A DNA stretch of 64,000 nt from Lichtheimia corymbifera B2541. Taxonomy: Eukaryota > Mucoromycota > Mucoromycetes > Mucorales > Lichtheimiaceae. The stretch is taken from positions 58,864-122,863 of the forward strand of contig JNEU01001055.1 in NCBI GenBank assembly GCA_000697475.1. Reading direction: 5' to 3'. Positions 1-22,444 of the stretch are shown one piece after another (the stretch's first letter is position 1; each line of letters starts with the position of its first letter). The notes beneath the pieces were generated by a model. It was not told the DNA's origin and ran no database searches. It saw only the letters and a list, made by a program, of their open reading frames with translations. The translations under genes were made by a program, and so were the position numbers.

Positions 1-955
1 GGATCGGCTTGGATGCATAGCCATAAAACGGTACCCCCAACACACGTTGCTGACTTGGTATGGACATCCATGCATTCCACGCCTCCAGAGCACTGTTTGA
101 TGATGCATCATTATTGTACAGGGGAGAATTGGCGCCGATTGTTGGTCGGCCAACGTGTGTATCATGAGCCATAATTGTGATCCAATCGACCACTTGCTGG
201 TAACCGCTTACGTTGCTGTATGGATATGGCGTTGCACCTACACCTAGTGTCAAAAGCTTGTCGTCCCCTAATGCCTCGCGAAATTGTTCAAGTAAGGGGA
301 GGAGGTGATCCTCTGTTGTTGTGTTGGTGATGATAGATTGATTACATGGTAACCTTGTTCTCCTATTATATTATTACGGCCTAGTTGTCAGTGATCTGCA
401 TTTTTACATATATGTAGGCGAGGTACTCACCAATCAATGATATCAACGCCTGAAGGGAAAAAGAACATGAGCTATGTAGCGATTCAAATAAAACATGGAA
501 AACTTACCATCAAGATTATATTCATGTAACCACCCTTTAACTTTATCCACGCAGGTTTTTCGATGCTTGTCAAGAGAAACCATTTCATCCATCCTTTTGC
601 TCCCATACCATCCACCTATGGAGAGAAGCACCTTGACATTATTCTCATGAGCTTCTTTGACCAAATTACTCAGTGCTCCTTGATTCTTAAGTGCAGGAAC
701 CACGTCTTTGTTCACAGTGGCAAATCCAAAGTTGATGTGGGTGATCTGGGACCATGGAATATACTTGATTGGGAGAGGCTTTGAATCCCTGCAAAGCGCG
801 AACTTCAGTGATGCTGATACACTTTTTTTACTTACAGGTATTTGGCATTACCACACTCCCCAATATCCTACGATGACCTTTCCTGTTTCTGCTGCTGCTG
901 ATGTCGCCTTTGACAAGAAGAGCAGAATCAACAAATAAAAGAGATGGATGACCAT
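1..955 (-). CDS. GH18 chitinase-like secreted protein (3' part outside window)
   Basis: The start ATG (953-955) opens a signal peptide (MVIHLFYLLILLFLSKATSA), followed by the GH18 opening VIVGYWGVW. I infer exons of about 955-860, 796-508, 449-431 (19 nt) and 362-1. The joined protein has a KVLLSIGGW strand (the GH18 SxGG motif) and a catalytic strand reading LDGVDIIDW. It continues with VGVGATPYP and a VLGVPFYGY segment, typical of GH18 barrels, and then leaves the window. Known for the family: these enzymes hydrolyse chitin at the cell wall or outside the cell through a DxxDxDxE motif. Odd: the strand has an extra Ile, and the residue after DW is Arg (or Leu with another acceptor) rather than Glu, so activity is doubtful. 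The gene lies 72 bp downstream of the stop codon of the next gene, on the same strand. Confidence 0.8.
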
Positions 956-1027
956 TTTATGATGGGGTATGAGTGGCTAACAGCCTTTTATTAGATATTC
1001 GAATAAGAAGAAGTCAATTATGGTTCC

Positions 1028-13243
<12,216 letters not shown>

Positions 13244-14036
13244 TGTATTTCTCTGAGGAGAAGAACAGAAACGAAAAGTGCCAGATTTGATTTAGTGGAC
13301 AAGCAAAGGGCTCGGCTATCTACGTATGACAGCACCTTTCCCTTTTTATCTCTCTCTCTCTGTCTCTCTCTCTCTATCACCCACACCCACATATATAGAG
13401 AGCAGCTATCTTCAATAAATCAATACAATACATGATCATCCTGATATTTGATTTTGGACCATTGTTGAGATCTATACTAGTAACCGATGACATTCATGCT
13501 ACTAGTCTTGTGTAAGGTGGAATGGGTTTATTCTTCTTCATGCAATATATTTCAAGGGATAGATCCTTGTTCTCAATGCTGTCGCAGGTGGATGAATATT
13601 GACAATAGCTTAATCACATGATATCAATGCAATGGTGTACATAGCTGTGTGATGATCCACATACCGAGCACAGACCACGCGATGACCCACTCATCCCATG
13701 TGATATGACCAGACGACACGAGCTTATTATTTTTTGGTCTCAAAGAAAAGAATATATATTTACACATGTTGGGAGATAAAATGCGATAGGATGGTATGAC
13801 AAAAGAACCGACAATCAAGGGAATGCAAAAGCTACCGGTTGCAATGTGTGTGTGGTGGTGATGGGAAGGGAAGTCTTTTGTGGGGCGAGAGAAAGAGGAA
13901 GAAAGGGACCTATAATGTATATGGAAGAAATGTATATGCTTGGGAGGAGGAGGAGGAGGAGGAAGGGGAGATAGAGTAGGTAAAAAAGAAATAGATGATA
14001 ATAATATGGATGTCAAGAGGAAGAGAGAAGAGACAA
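13244..14036. other. Intergenic: upstream of ALFY-like gene, downstream of orphan gene
   Basis: No supported gene. It holds a CT-rich run near 13349-13376 just upstream of the ALFY-like start codon, and purine-rich DNA (about 13870-14030) beyond the stop of the next gene. The open frame here on the minus strand is low-complexity and ignores the better-supported 14037-14690 frame. Confidence 0.6.
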
Positions 14037-14690
14037 TCAGAATAAGTCTTGATGATAAGCACACATGAAATGATAAACCAAGCCAACGAAGCTTGCCAAC
14101 AAGAGGATACGAAAGAGTCTCCAAATGTATTCAGAAATAAGCCATCGACGATTCCCTACTTGGCCATCATCGTCGTCGTCAACCTGCAGTACAGCATCGG
14201 GTGGTTCCTTCAATAATCCCGGGGCAAATACTTTTTGTTTCTCTTGTTCATCACCATCCTCCTTTTGTTCCTGTTGCTGCTGCTGCTTTAACTTTTCTTC
14301 TTCATGCGATTCTGCCAGTTGTTCGATAATCTCTTGACTTCTTAACTGCTCGGAAATCACTTCGGCAACAAGAGGTGCTCCCGACTTTGCAATTAATGCC
14401 TCCACCACCTCGTAAATAAGCCCTTTACGTTCATCCTCGAGTGTAGCTTCTTCTAACGCGGCTTGAGCAAGCTCCATAAACCGATCCTTGTTGCCATCCC
14501 CAAAGTCATTCGTGTACAATGTGCCATCCTCACGGTACGGTCGACGTCGATGTAGCCTGGGTGCAGCTGCAGCGGGAAATCCTTCCGATGGTGAAGTTGC
14601 TTGGCCATGGTGTTTGAACCTTGATGGCTTGAATCGTTGTTGTCGTCCTCCTCCCACTTGAGAAGCTCGATCGGGATGTGCAGTGATCAT
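14037..14690 (-). CDS. Orphan tail-anchored membrane protein
   Basis: Single-exon frame of 217 residues, from ATG at 14688-14690 to TGA at 14037. I do not recognise the family. Residues 1-55 are basic and Ala/Arg-rich. Residues about 60-130 look helical and acidic (RFMELAQAALEEATLEDERK, then LIYEVVEALIAKSGAPLVAE). A Q/E/K-rich coiled-coil-like stretch follows, then an Asp run, and a single C-terminal hydrophobic helix (LFRILLLASFVGLVYHFM) with about eight residues after it. There is no signal peptide, so a tail-anchored topology facing the cytosol is inferred. A CT-rich stretch precedes the ATG, as at several real genes in this window. It could be a lineage-specific organelle-membrane adaptor; that is a guess. 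Confidence 0.6.
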   Translation of the reverse strand: MITAHPDRASQVGGGRQQRFKPSRFKHHGQATSPSEGFPAAAAPRLHRRRPYREDGTLYTNDFGDGNKDRFMELAQAALEEATLEDERKGLIYEVVEALIAKSGAPLVAEVISEQLRSQEIIEQLAESHEEEKLKQQQQQEQKEDGDEQEKQKVFAPGLLKEPPDAVLQVDDDDDGQVGNRRWLISEYIWRLFRILLLASFVGLVYHFMCAYHQDLF

Positions 14691-16210
14691 ACGAAAGAGG
14701 ATTCAACAGAATGACGAATAGAGCGTGTAAGTGTATGTGTGTGTAAGAGAGAGAGAGAGAGAGAAAGAAAATGTACAAGCAGAGAATAAAAAAAGAACGG
14801 CAAGGGAGGAAAGAGAGAGAAAAGGGCATTTGATTAATCCAAAGCTTACAATCATCACCATTCACCCAGTGATCTCAACTCCCCGGGGCTGACAATGATT
14901 GGTGGATAACGGTACCCATCCTATATACGTCTCTGCTATTGCACTATTGACACACACACACACACGCACTCTCGGTATGGCATGATACACACACACACAC
15001 ACATTGTACATACATACAAATGAAGATATTTCCATTATATTCCATCTCTTTCTGAAAATTTTACTTGGGGAGGTCAAATAACAACCCACGCGAGCTATTG
15101 CTGCTGCAGCGAATTATAGATTAACACGTGAAAAGCTGAGCTGATGAGGGAGAAAAAAAGTGCTTCATCATAGCAACTGCTGCTATAACAACATTCTTGT
15201 TGTTGTTGACACACACACACCCTTTGCAAACAACTCTTGGGACGATTTACCCAAAACCCCCCACCATCCATCCATTCTCCGAAAGTGTTTCGCTTACTTT
15301 TCACCAACCCACCTACTGCCACAACCACCCTCACGAAACATTTTTGGGTGTCGATCCCCTTCTTCGTCATCTGATGTCTCGGCATGGTATCAAAAGAAAG
15401 GATATCATCGTCCTGGGGTCACAAGACGAAGATGGTCTGGGTCATCGTTGACGACTACCAACCACTTGTTGTCACTACTACTCTCTATACTGCTGCAAGG
15501 CACATGACACACAAACATGACCAAACACAATCGACATGGTGCTGCAACACCCCGAGCAAGAAGGAAGCTAAAATGACAAATGTGCTACGTCAATATTTCA
15601 TTAGAGAGAGAAATGAAAGTGGTTGGTGTCCCTCTTGTATGTCTGTTTTTGTTTTGGGTGACACATACAAATCAAGCATCACGAGATGCAAAAAGAAGCA
15701 CCCATTGCATGATGCTGCATCGTTGTCCTCCATCTCGCATAAAAGATAAAACAAATCCCATCCTCTCCTTGTGTGTCAACATCGCGTACCACCACAACGT
15801 GCGATAAGCTCTAACGTAGGACAAAAATGACAAATGATGTTGGTTGGATGATAAAAATAATAATAATAATATGATGCGATGATGGCAAGTGCAAGAATTT
15901 CAACAACAAATGAAAATTGGATGGGGTGTGAGAGTGTATGTATGTGTATAATATGCGTTGGTGTATGTGTGTGTGCGTGCGCGGGGTGTATATGTGTGTG
16001 CGTATGATATGGATGAACAAAATGGCTCTACATATATAGGAAGGGGGGAATGCTATTTGCATGATAAAGATAAAACATCAGAGGCTGGGATATATAGATA
16101 AAATACAAGGTGTTGTGGGTGAAAAAAAACGACGTGATAATGTATACATTGGCAATTCTAGCTTGTGTGTGAGTGTGTCGCGTGATATATGAGCACCAGC
16201 TCCATAGGAC
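14691..16210. other. Intergenic, microsatellite-rich
   Basis: No supported gene. It contains a GA run (about 14745-14770, CT-rich 5' leader of the preceding gene), two CA runs (14950-15003), a CACGTG E-box-type site near 15125, and TG-rich DNA at 15920-16005. The open frames at 15.1-15.8 kb are composed of repeats and show no domain. Confidence 0.5.
14950..15003. repeat. Two (CA)n microsatellites
   Basis: Two CA runs of about 14-16 bp each, separated by roughly 20 bp of mixed sequence. Simple-sequence repeat in intergenic DNA. Confidence 0.9.
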
Positions 16211-17928
16211 TTATTTCTGCGCTTGTTTTTGCTGACGTCTCGACGCAGCAATGGCATGTGATTTGAGATGTTTGCGTAAAGAGCGAGCATGAAAGTAGGC
16301 CTTGTTACAGCCATGCTCTGTGCATAAATGGGGCCTGACAGGCAAATGGGTTTTCATATGGGTCTTGAGTGAGTCTAGACGAGAGAATCGCTTGTCGCAA
16401 TCTGGCATGGCAACACAAAAATGTCAGTCATTGTGGAATGCTCTTTTTCTCTCTCACATGTTCAAGTCATCACTCTTTTTACCTTGAATTTTGCATGCAA
16501 AAGGTTTTTCGCCAGTATGGGTGCGTATATGATTGTGCATCTTGTGTCGCTTAACAAAGGGCTTATCCTGCCTGGAACAGCCAGCCCACTTGCAGTAATA
16601 TGCTTGCTGTAATACATTGCATATCATTTAGCCCATGTGCCTCTTGTACTACTACCACCATCCTTTGGTGTAATCCCTATGATTTTTGTTTTACGTACCT
16701 TGCCACTGCCAACATGCACGTGTCGGATATGTTGAATTAACTCGGCAAGCTGTCCTGTTTGGACATTGCATTCTCCCCAGTGACAAAAATATCGCTCGGT
16801 ATCCCGAGAAGAAGACATGGTGGTTGGTTTGATGGCTGGTGCAGGTGCAGATGATGAATCAGGCATATCCAACAACACTATTAATACATGGAATGGCACA
16901 AGCCAAAAGTGTCAGCATCATCATTGTGTACATATGCGTAGATCCCCAAACTTTTGGTAGGTAGTACACTTACGTGGCGTGAAATATTGACGACGCTCAT
17001 GCTCTAATTCGAGTACACGTCCGATCAGCTGATCCCGAGTCATAGTGGTTGGATGTTGTAAACAATCAACAGTGGCTGCTGCTGCTGTTGTTGCTATACC
17101 ACTCTCCTCCTCCGAGCTAGTGGTAGGGCTACTCCACGATGATGAAAATAATTCACTGTTGCTGTTATCGAAATAAGGGTGATGGTGCATCATATCGACG
17201 GGGTTTGGTGCTGATTCATGTTGGATCATATGATCGGTGCCATTGTTGCTGCCAAAGACATAAGCTGTTGAATGATGGTGGTGCTCAGATAACATTGTAA
17301 CACCATCGGGAGGGCTCATGCTCACAGTAGAAACCTTAATAGAGTAAAAAAGAAGAAAAAAAACATCAGACATCATCATACGTATACACACACTCTACTA
17401 CGAGTACAAGGCTGTCTCGATGACTCATAGTAGGTTACATCCACACAAATGAGGATATTGTTTATACACACACACAAGCACAAAAATACATACCTCAGGA
17501 GTCGGTGGCAGCATCATCTCTGACTTATAACCTGGAGGTGCTTGAGGATCCATTGAAAAAGTGGGTGCATCATAAGGAGTGCCAAATGCACCACAGCAAC
17601 CAGCAGTATCCATCACTTGAGGACATGGCTTTGAAGGAGAGGAAGGGGGCATTGCCATCAAATGCATATCGGGCGTCAATGGGGCCACCATTTGGGGAAA
17701 AGAAGATTGATGATGATGTTGTTGATGGTGATGGTGATGAGAATGATCCAAAAAGGAGGCAGGATCCATGGTAGTGGTAGTAGTGGTGGTGTTGTTGGTG
17801 TAGATTTGCTCGGTCAATGTTGGCCATGTTGGGGTTGAGGAAGTCGTTGAACAAGTAAACGCCATATTGCTATCATTGACACCAGTGCCAAGAACAGGGT
17901 TATCGGTAGTAGTGGTGGTGGAGGCCAT
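16211..17928 (-). CDS. GLI/ZIC-type C2H2 zinc-finger transcription factor
   Basis: Five exons join in phase to 429 residues: 17928-17494, 17334-16974, 16877-16699, 16606-16483 and 16401-16211. The first 280 residues are low-complexity (Thr, His, Ser, Pro and Asn runs) and probably regulatory. Four consecutive C2H2 fingers fill the C-terminal part: YFCHWGECN...HIRHVH, YYCKWAGCSRQDKPF...HIRTH, FACKIQDCDKRF...HMKTH and HLCTEHGCNKAY...HLKSH. The Cys-x4-Cys spacing, the HVG linker after finger 1, the KPFVKRHKMHNHIRTHTGEK junction and the final SLRKHLKSH are hallmarks of the GLI/ZIC/GLIS fold. Introns separate the fingers. An in-frame upstream Met (18021) exists, but the ATG at 17928 fits the sequence better. 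Target genes are unknown. Confidence 0.82.
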
Positions 17929-18952
17929 TGAGTATATGCCGAGAAAAAAGAAGCAAAGAAAGAGGAAGAAGAAAGAATCCGGGAAGATTGTGTTCCTTTT
18001 GTTCCTGAAACAGAGAAGCACGGCCCGTTTCTTCTGTTGTCAATGGTGTGGTGAGTTGTTGCACTTTTTGCTCCGGTTTGGCCGTATTCGGTAAAATCGC
18101 CCCCATCCATCACCTCATCCATTATCGTCAAAACGCTTGGCTCACTTGACGTTCAATGTGCCTTGCTTGATCCGTGCATTTTTTAACAAAGCATGTAGAT
18201 TACATATACCTGCTGACCCCAGAAGAAGAGGGTACCCTGGCCACAGCGAAAAGGAAATAGAGAGAGAGAGCGTGGCACTTTTTGCTCACAGACCTCGACA
18301 GGTAGCTTTGCATCACACTCTTGTGCCGATCTAATGCATCATTGTGCAGCTTGTCTTTCTCTGTTTTACAACACGGGAACAAATCAATCCCCAACGTTGC
18401 AAAAAAGACGCCACTCTTTTTCATTCACATGGTAAATTTTGCTTACGAATGCACGGATGAGTTCGGCTCTTTCCCCGCTATCACCCAAGAATATTAATTG
18501 CAGTACAAACAATGCAACCGGCGTGCAACATAGATCCAATACAGTGGTCATCATCAGCCTTTGGGTTTACAACAAAGATGCATTCCAAAGTGTATCTCAT
18601 TCGTTGTTGTGTAGACAAATAGCAATGCACGAAAAGGGTTTATTTCCATGCTCACATGATGATACAAAGATGTGATGTGATGAGCGAGGAGGAGTGGCTG
18701 TACATTAATGACCTGTTTACCGTACTGGGCAATGTCAAGTGATCGTATATTCTTTCTCCTCTCCCGGTGAAGGTGAACGATGATTCGTTTTATTCTTTGT
18801 GTATACTTATATCAAGCAACAGCAGCACCTCGTGCTATTGCGTATCATGATGAAATACCAATCATCTATGCATTGAAGGGAATGAATGGGTCCACCACAC
18901 AAATCAAAAGTCAGCATGCTAAAAACAAAACTGGTGCCGGCTTTTCCGATGG
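17929..18952. other. Divergent intergenic region (zinc-finger gene / COX20)
   Basis: About 1 kb between two divergently transcribed genes, so it must hold both promoters. The 5' flank of the zinc-finger gene is CT-rich on its coding strand (17930-17990). No gene or RNA recognised. Confidence 0.5.
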
Positions 18953-19687
18953 ATGACATACCACCACCACGCACACCTTCCTACCATGGATAATAACAAT
19001 ACCACCACCTCTGCCTCTGCCTCCACCACCACCAATACGAATCAGCCCACTTTTTCTGACGCGTTAAAGGTAAACAGCCGATCCATTCTACCCCCATTCC
19101 TCGACAGACATTCTCCAAAGCGAACTCTAATCGAACCACACGACAACAACAACAACAACAATAGACCATCAAGGTGGAAGACTTTTCTAATGTCGGCAAG
19201 ATTCCCTGTGCCCGTAATGCGTTCCTTTATGGCATGGGTATGTTGGTCATAGCTATATACAATGGTATCAGCATGTTAACGGGTTGCTTTCTATATGTAC
19301 AGGTGCTGGTTTTGGTATAGGCGGTGTGCGATATATTGTCAAGCGTAAGTACTCTCTCTATATAGTGAATGGTGTATAATATAACACACTTTATTAGGCT
19401 CTGTACCGAGTGCAGCCAACTGGGCAGTAGCAGCCTTTTGTGGCATATCAGCCATTGCGTTTGAATTGTGTCACATGGACCGACGACAAAAGCTGGAACG
19501 ATTGCATTTGATTGTCAAGGAAACCAACTCTCGTGGTGAACAACGACGACGTATGGTTGTGGATGAACAAGGCAAGAATGGAGCTTTCCACGTGGTAGTA
19601 GATACTGCTCCCCAATCATCCGATTCTTCATCATCATCATCACCATTACCATCATCATCATCATCATCCGATAAAGATCAGCAATAG
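18953..19687 (+). CDS. COX20: Cytochrome c oxidase assembly protein COX20
   Basis: Exons 18953-19069, 19165-19237, 19303-19344 and 19398-19687 join in phase to 173 residues. The core reads TIKVEDFSNVGKIPCARNAF, then LYGMGAGFGIGGVRYIVKR, then SVPSAANWAVAAFCGISAIA. This matches the COX20/FAM36A pattern of two short membrane helices with the IPCARN and GVRxxxxR motifs and SxAANWAV in the second helix. COX20 is an inner-membrane chaperone for Cox2 maturation in complex IV assembly. The N terminus is Thr/Asn-rich and the C terminus Ser-rich, both apparently lineage-specific. A second in-frame ATG at 18986 could also serve. Intron 1 ends in a (CAA)n run directly next to its acceptor. Confidence 0.9.
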
Positions 19688-19977
19688 AGAAGAAAAAAAA
19701 CGGCTACACAATGACACATGCATATATACACCAACAAAGAAAAGAGGGAAAAGGAGCTATAGTGTGCAATTCCTTGTTTATTATCCATGGAAGGACAAGA
19801 AAGGGCAGTCATTGTCTGTGTGAGTGTGGAAAAAAAGAGAAAGAATGATAGTGATAATCAAGCAAAGGGGGAAAAAAGGTAGGGGTGGTGGTGGATAAAA
19901 AGAATGGATAAGAATGATATCGGATATGCTGGAAATAAGTGAAGGGGGTAACCTAATGGTTGTTTGTTTGGGCATTT

Positions 19978-21213
19978 TTAACGACGCAAGTGAAGATCTT
20001 GCTTGGCCTTATCACGGACGAGTTCAGTGTATTGCTTGATTTGAGACTCGATGTTTTTCAAAAGAGGCAACAGCTGGGTCTGGAGATGGTTGGTGATGCT
20101 TTTGACTTTGTCATATGAAGATATATCACGACGAGCATATTCCACCTTGACAAATTCATATTGCTCTGCAGCTGTATCAGCGAGTGTACGCAGCCGTTTC
20201 TTGATAGTGGGCGGAAGCTCGAGCTTAGCAGCAAGATGAGATAACTCGGACGTAAGCACGGTATGCAACTGATGGAAGCGAGCTGTAACAGCTTCAGGCA
20301 AACGTTGTTGGATAGCTTGCGAATAAACGGAAATGGAATGACGGAGCGTCTCTTGAACAAATTGCAAGCGAGAAACAGCGGTTTGAAGAGGTGCTTGCTC
20401 AGCAAGCTTGACACGTACACGGGTTGAAAAGGCATTCACCAGACCATAGACACGTGCCACTTCGGTTGTTTTAGCTTTTTCACCATTTCTTGTCTTTTCA
20501 TCACCTGCTGCTGATGATGGTGGTGGAAGATATTTATCGAGTGTGTTCTCCAATGAATCAAGAACAGTGGTAATACGGCGATGAACAACGTTAACAGGAG
20601 CAGTGCTGGTACTGCGGATCGAGCTGATAAGGCGGTTGGGGTACACGGCATCCACCACGTTGGCTGTCGGCTGAGTAACAACAGGAAAACGGTTCTGAAT
20701 CAGATCCAACGACTTGCAGCCAAGTTCATCAGCTCGTTCGACATGAGGCTGAATATACGTTTCATAATAGCTTTGAACATAGCGTGGTCGATAGCTGTTG
20801 ACACTATTCAGGGTGGCTGATGCTTTCGATAGTGCATAGGTAGCTGCTGGTGAGCGCTCAGCATACGCTTTCACGGTTGATACACCATCAACAACAATTG
20901 GGTAGGATGTTACTCGAGTGATGAAGCCAGACGCTTGACCATTGCTAGTGGCACGCTGCTGTTGTTGTTGTCCATTAGCGTCTTGCTGTTGTCCATTCTC
21001 GATAGGGTGTCCATTCGTGGCTTCACTGTACTTGACATGTCCCTCATGATGTCCTATGTATCATCATTACTCAAGTTGTCAATCATGTGTGTACGTGTGT
21101 CTCGATAATATTTCCCCAACAACCATCATCATCATCCCAGCTTGTCCCCAACACGCTTATCGGCTGAAATAAACCTTACCATTTTCATGTTGTGTGGTTT
21201 GGTTGATCGCCAT
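19978..21213 (-). CDS. Perilipin-like lipid-droplet protein (CAP20/MPL1 type)
   Basis: Two exons (21213-21180 and 21053-19978) give 369 residues. The first exon encodes MAINQTTQHENG; a Gln/Asn/Gly-rich stretch follows, then a long helical body with the PAT-like opening ITRVTSYPIVVDGVSTVKAY. Later segments include YYETYIQPHVERADELGCKS, RFPVV and repeated amphipathic helices (VRVKLAEQAPLQTAVSRL, YDKVKSITNHLQTQLL). Fungal perilipins of the CAP20/MPL1 group coat lipid droplets and limit lipolysis. There is no signal peptide or membrane helix, as expected for a droplet coat. It is convergent with COX20, with 290 bp between stop codons. The start is set by the spliced ATG; the GTG at 20874 is internal. 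Confidence 0.8.
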
Positions 21214-22444
21214 ATTGATAAAGCACGATTTGATCAAGAAGGAGTAAAAGAAGGCGTGTCGAGTTTTGCGTGTTTCAAAGTGAGGAAGTGGTGTGAGGGA
21301 ATAAAGACAAGAGAAAGAGAAGGAAAAGAGAGGAATCACAAGTGGGGGACCTTGTATATAGCGTGAGAGTGGAACAATGTTATGTATAGTGATGGTCTGT
21401 TTTAACGGAACCCGGCAACCGTTCACCGGAGGTATTGGGCGCGTTCACCATATCAGGCATTTACTACACATATATCCATCACAAACAAAGAGCAAAAACA
21501 TGCTCATATCTCACATCAGCACCATCCCTCTCTTATTGTGAATAAACAATGTCCATTACCTTTCCCTTCTTCATCACTCCTTTCCCCCCAAATCACACCC
21601 CCAAATCACACTTCACCAGCTTGTCGGGACCATGTGCCGGTGTCACCACAAGATGCAGTATATTCCAATATTGAAGATTTACTGGGAGAAAAAGAGGATA
21701 AAGCTGGCTGTAATGAAGGATGGTCCATCCAAACTCCCCAATAAGATTCCCTGAAATGGACACATTTTGGACGCTTGTGTTCAATTTTCACATGCTTTGT
21801 GAAACGATTCAAGCAGATCTCAAGCATTGACCAGCATGAAGGATTGGAAAAAACTAGTTTTCGGGTATCCTTGTGTGCACGACCCCCAGCCATACAGCCA
21901 TGTGAAGACGATTCTGCGTTTTTCACGTTCAACTCATGCTCACCTACCTATACTGATAAAAACTACAAAAAGACGAGCACTCAAAACATAAAGGAATATC
22001 ACATGCAATGTTTATACATCATGCTGCGGCTTGTTTATCCTGCTGTGTACTCTCAAACAAGAGATGCAGACTTATCATCCCATTGTCCTAGTAACACAGA
22101 CATTACTCCTTCCCCCCTTAAAGTTGCATACGTCTTCGTTCACAGTTATGATGTAATCTTACTACTAACGATAGTGCATCATGCATCTTTGACATTAGTA
22201 ATTAAACGCGTTTAATGCATCATGGAATTGCAGTATGAGAGTGTGTACAAAGACCGATATCAGCTGTATTACAATCGAGGACTATACAAAAATATGGCGT
22301 GTTAAGAAAGGGCTATCTCAGTTATTACATAGCAATGATGGTGGTGTAAGGCTATGGATCCTCCTTCAGGATATGCGTGTGTAAATGTTTAAAAGATAAA
22401 ATGGTATATTGGATATATCTATCCTGGATGCAATAATTGTTGTC
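21214..22444. other. Intergenic (perilipin promoter side / transporter 3' side)
   Basis: No supported gene in 1.2 kb. A 146-codon plus-strand frame at 21775-22215 shows no domain, signal or compositional sign of coding. The part next to 21213 should hold the perilipin-like promoter. Confidence 0.5.

Noticed and set aside
13624..14124. 166-codon minus-strand frame overlapping the orphan gene
   Set aside because: Low-complexity Ser/Pro/His sequence in another frame. The 14037-14690 frame has a coherent anchor and a plausible leader.
15160..15507. 115-codon plus-strand frame in the 14.7-16.2 kb spacer
   Set aside because: Composed of simple repeats, with no domain, splice partners or conserved motif.
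21775..22215. 146-codon plus-strand frame
   Set aside because: No signal peptide, domain or repeat pattern; odd composition with many rare residues; likely chance.
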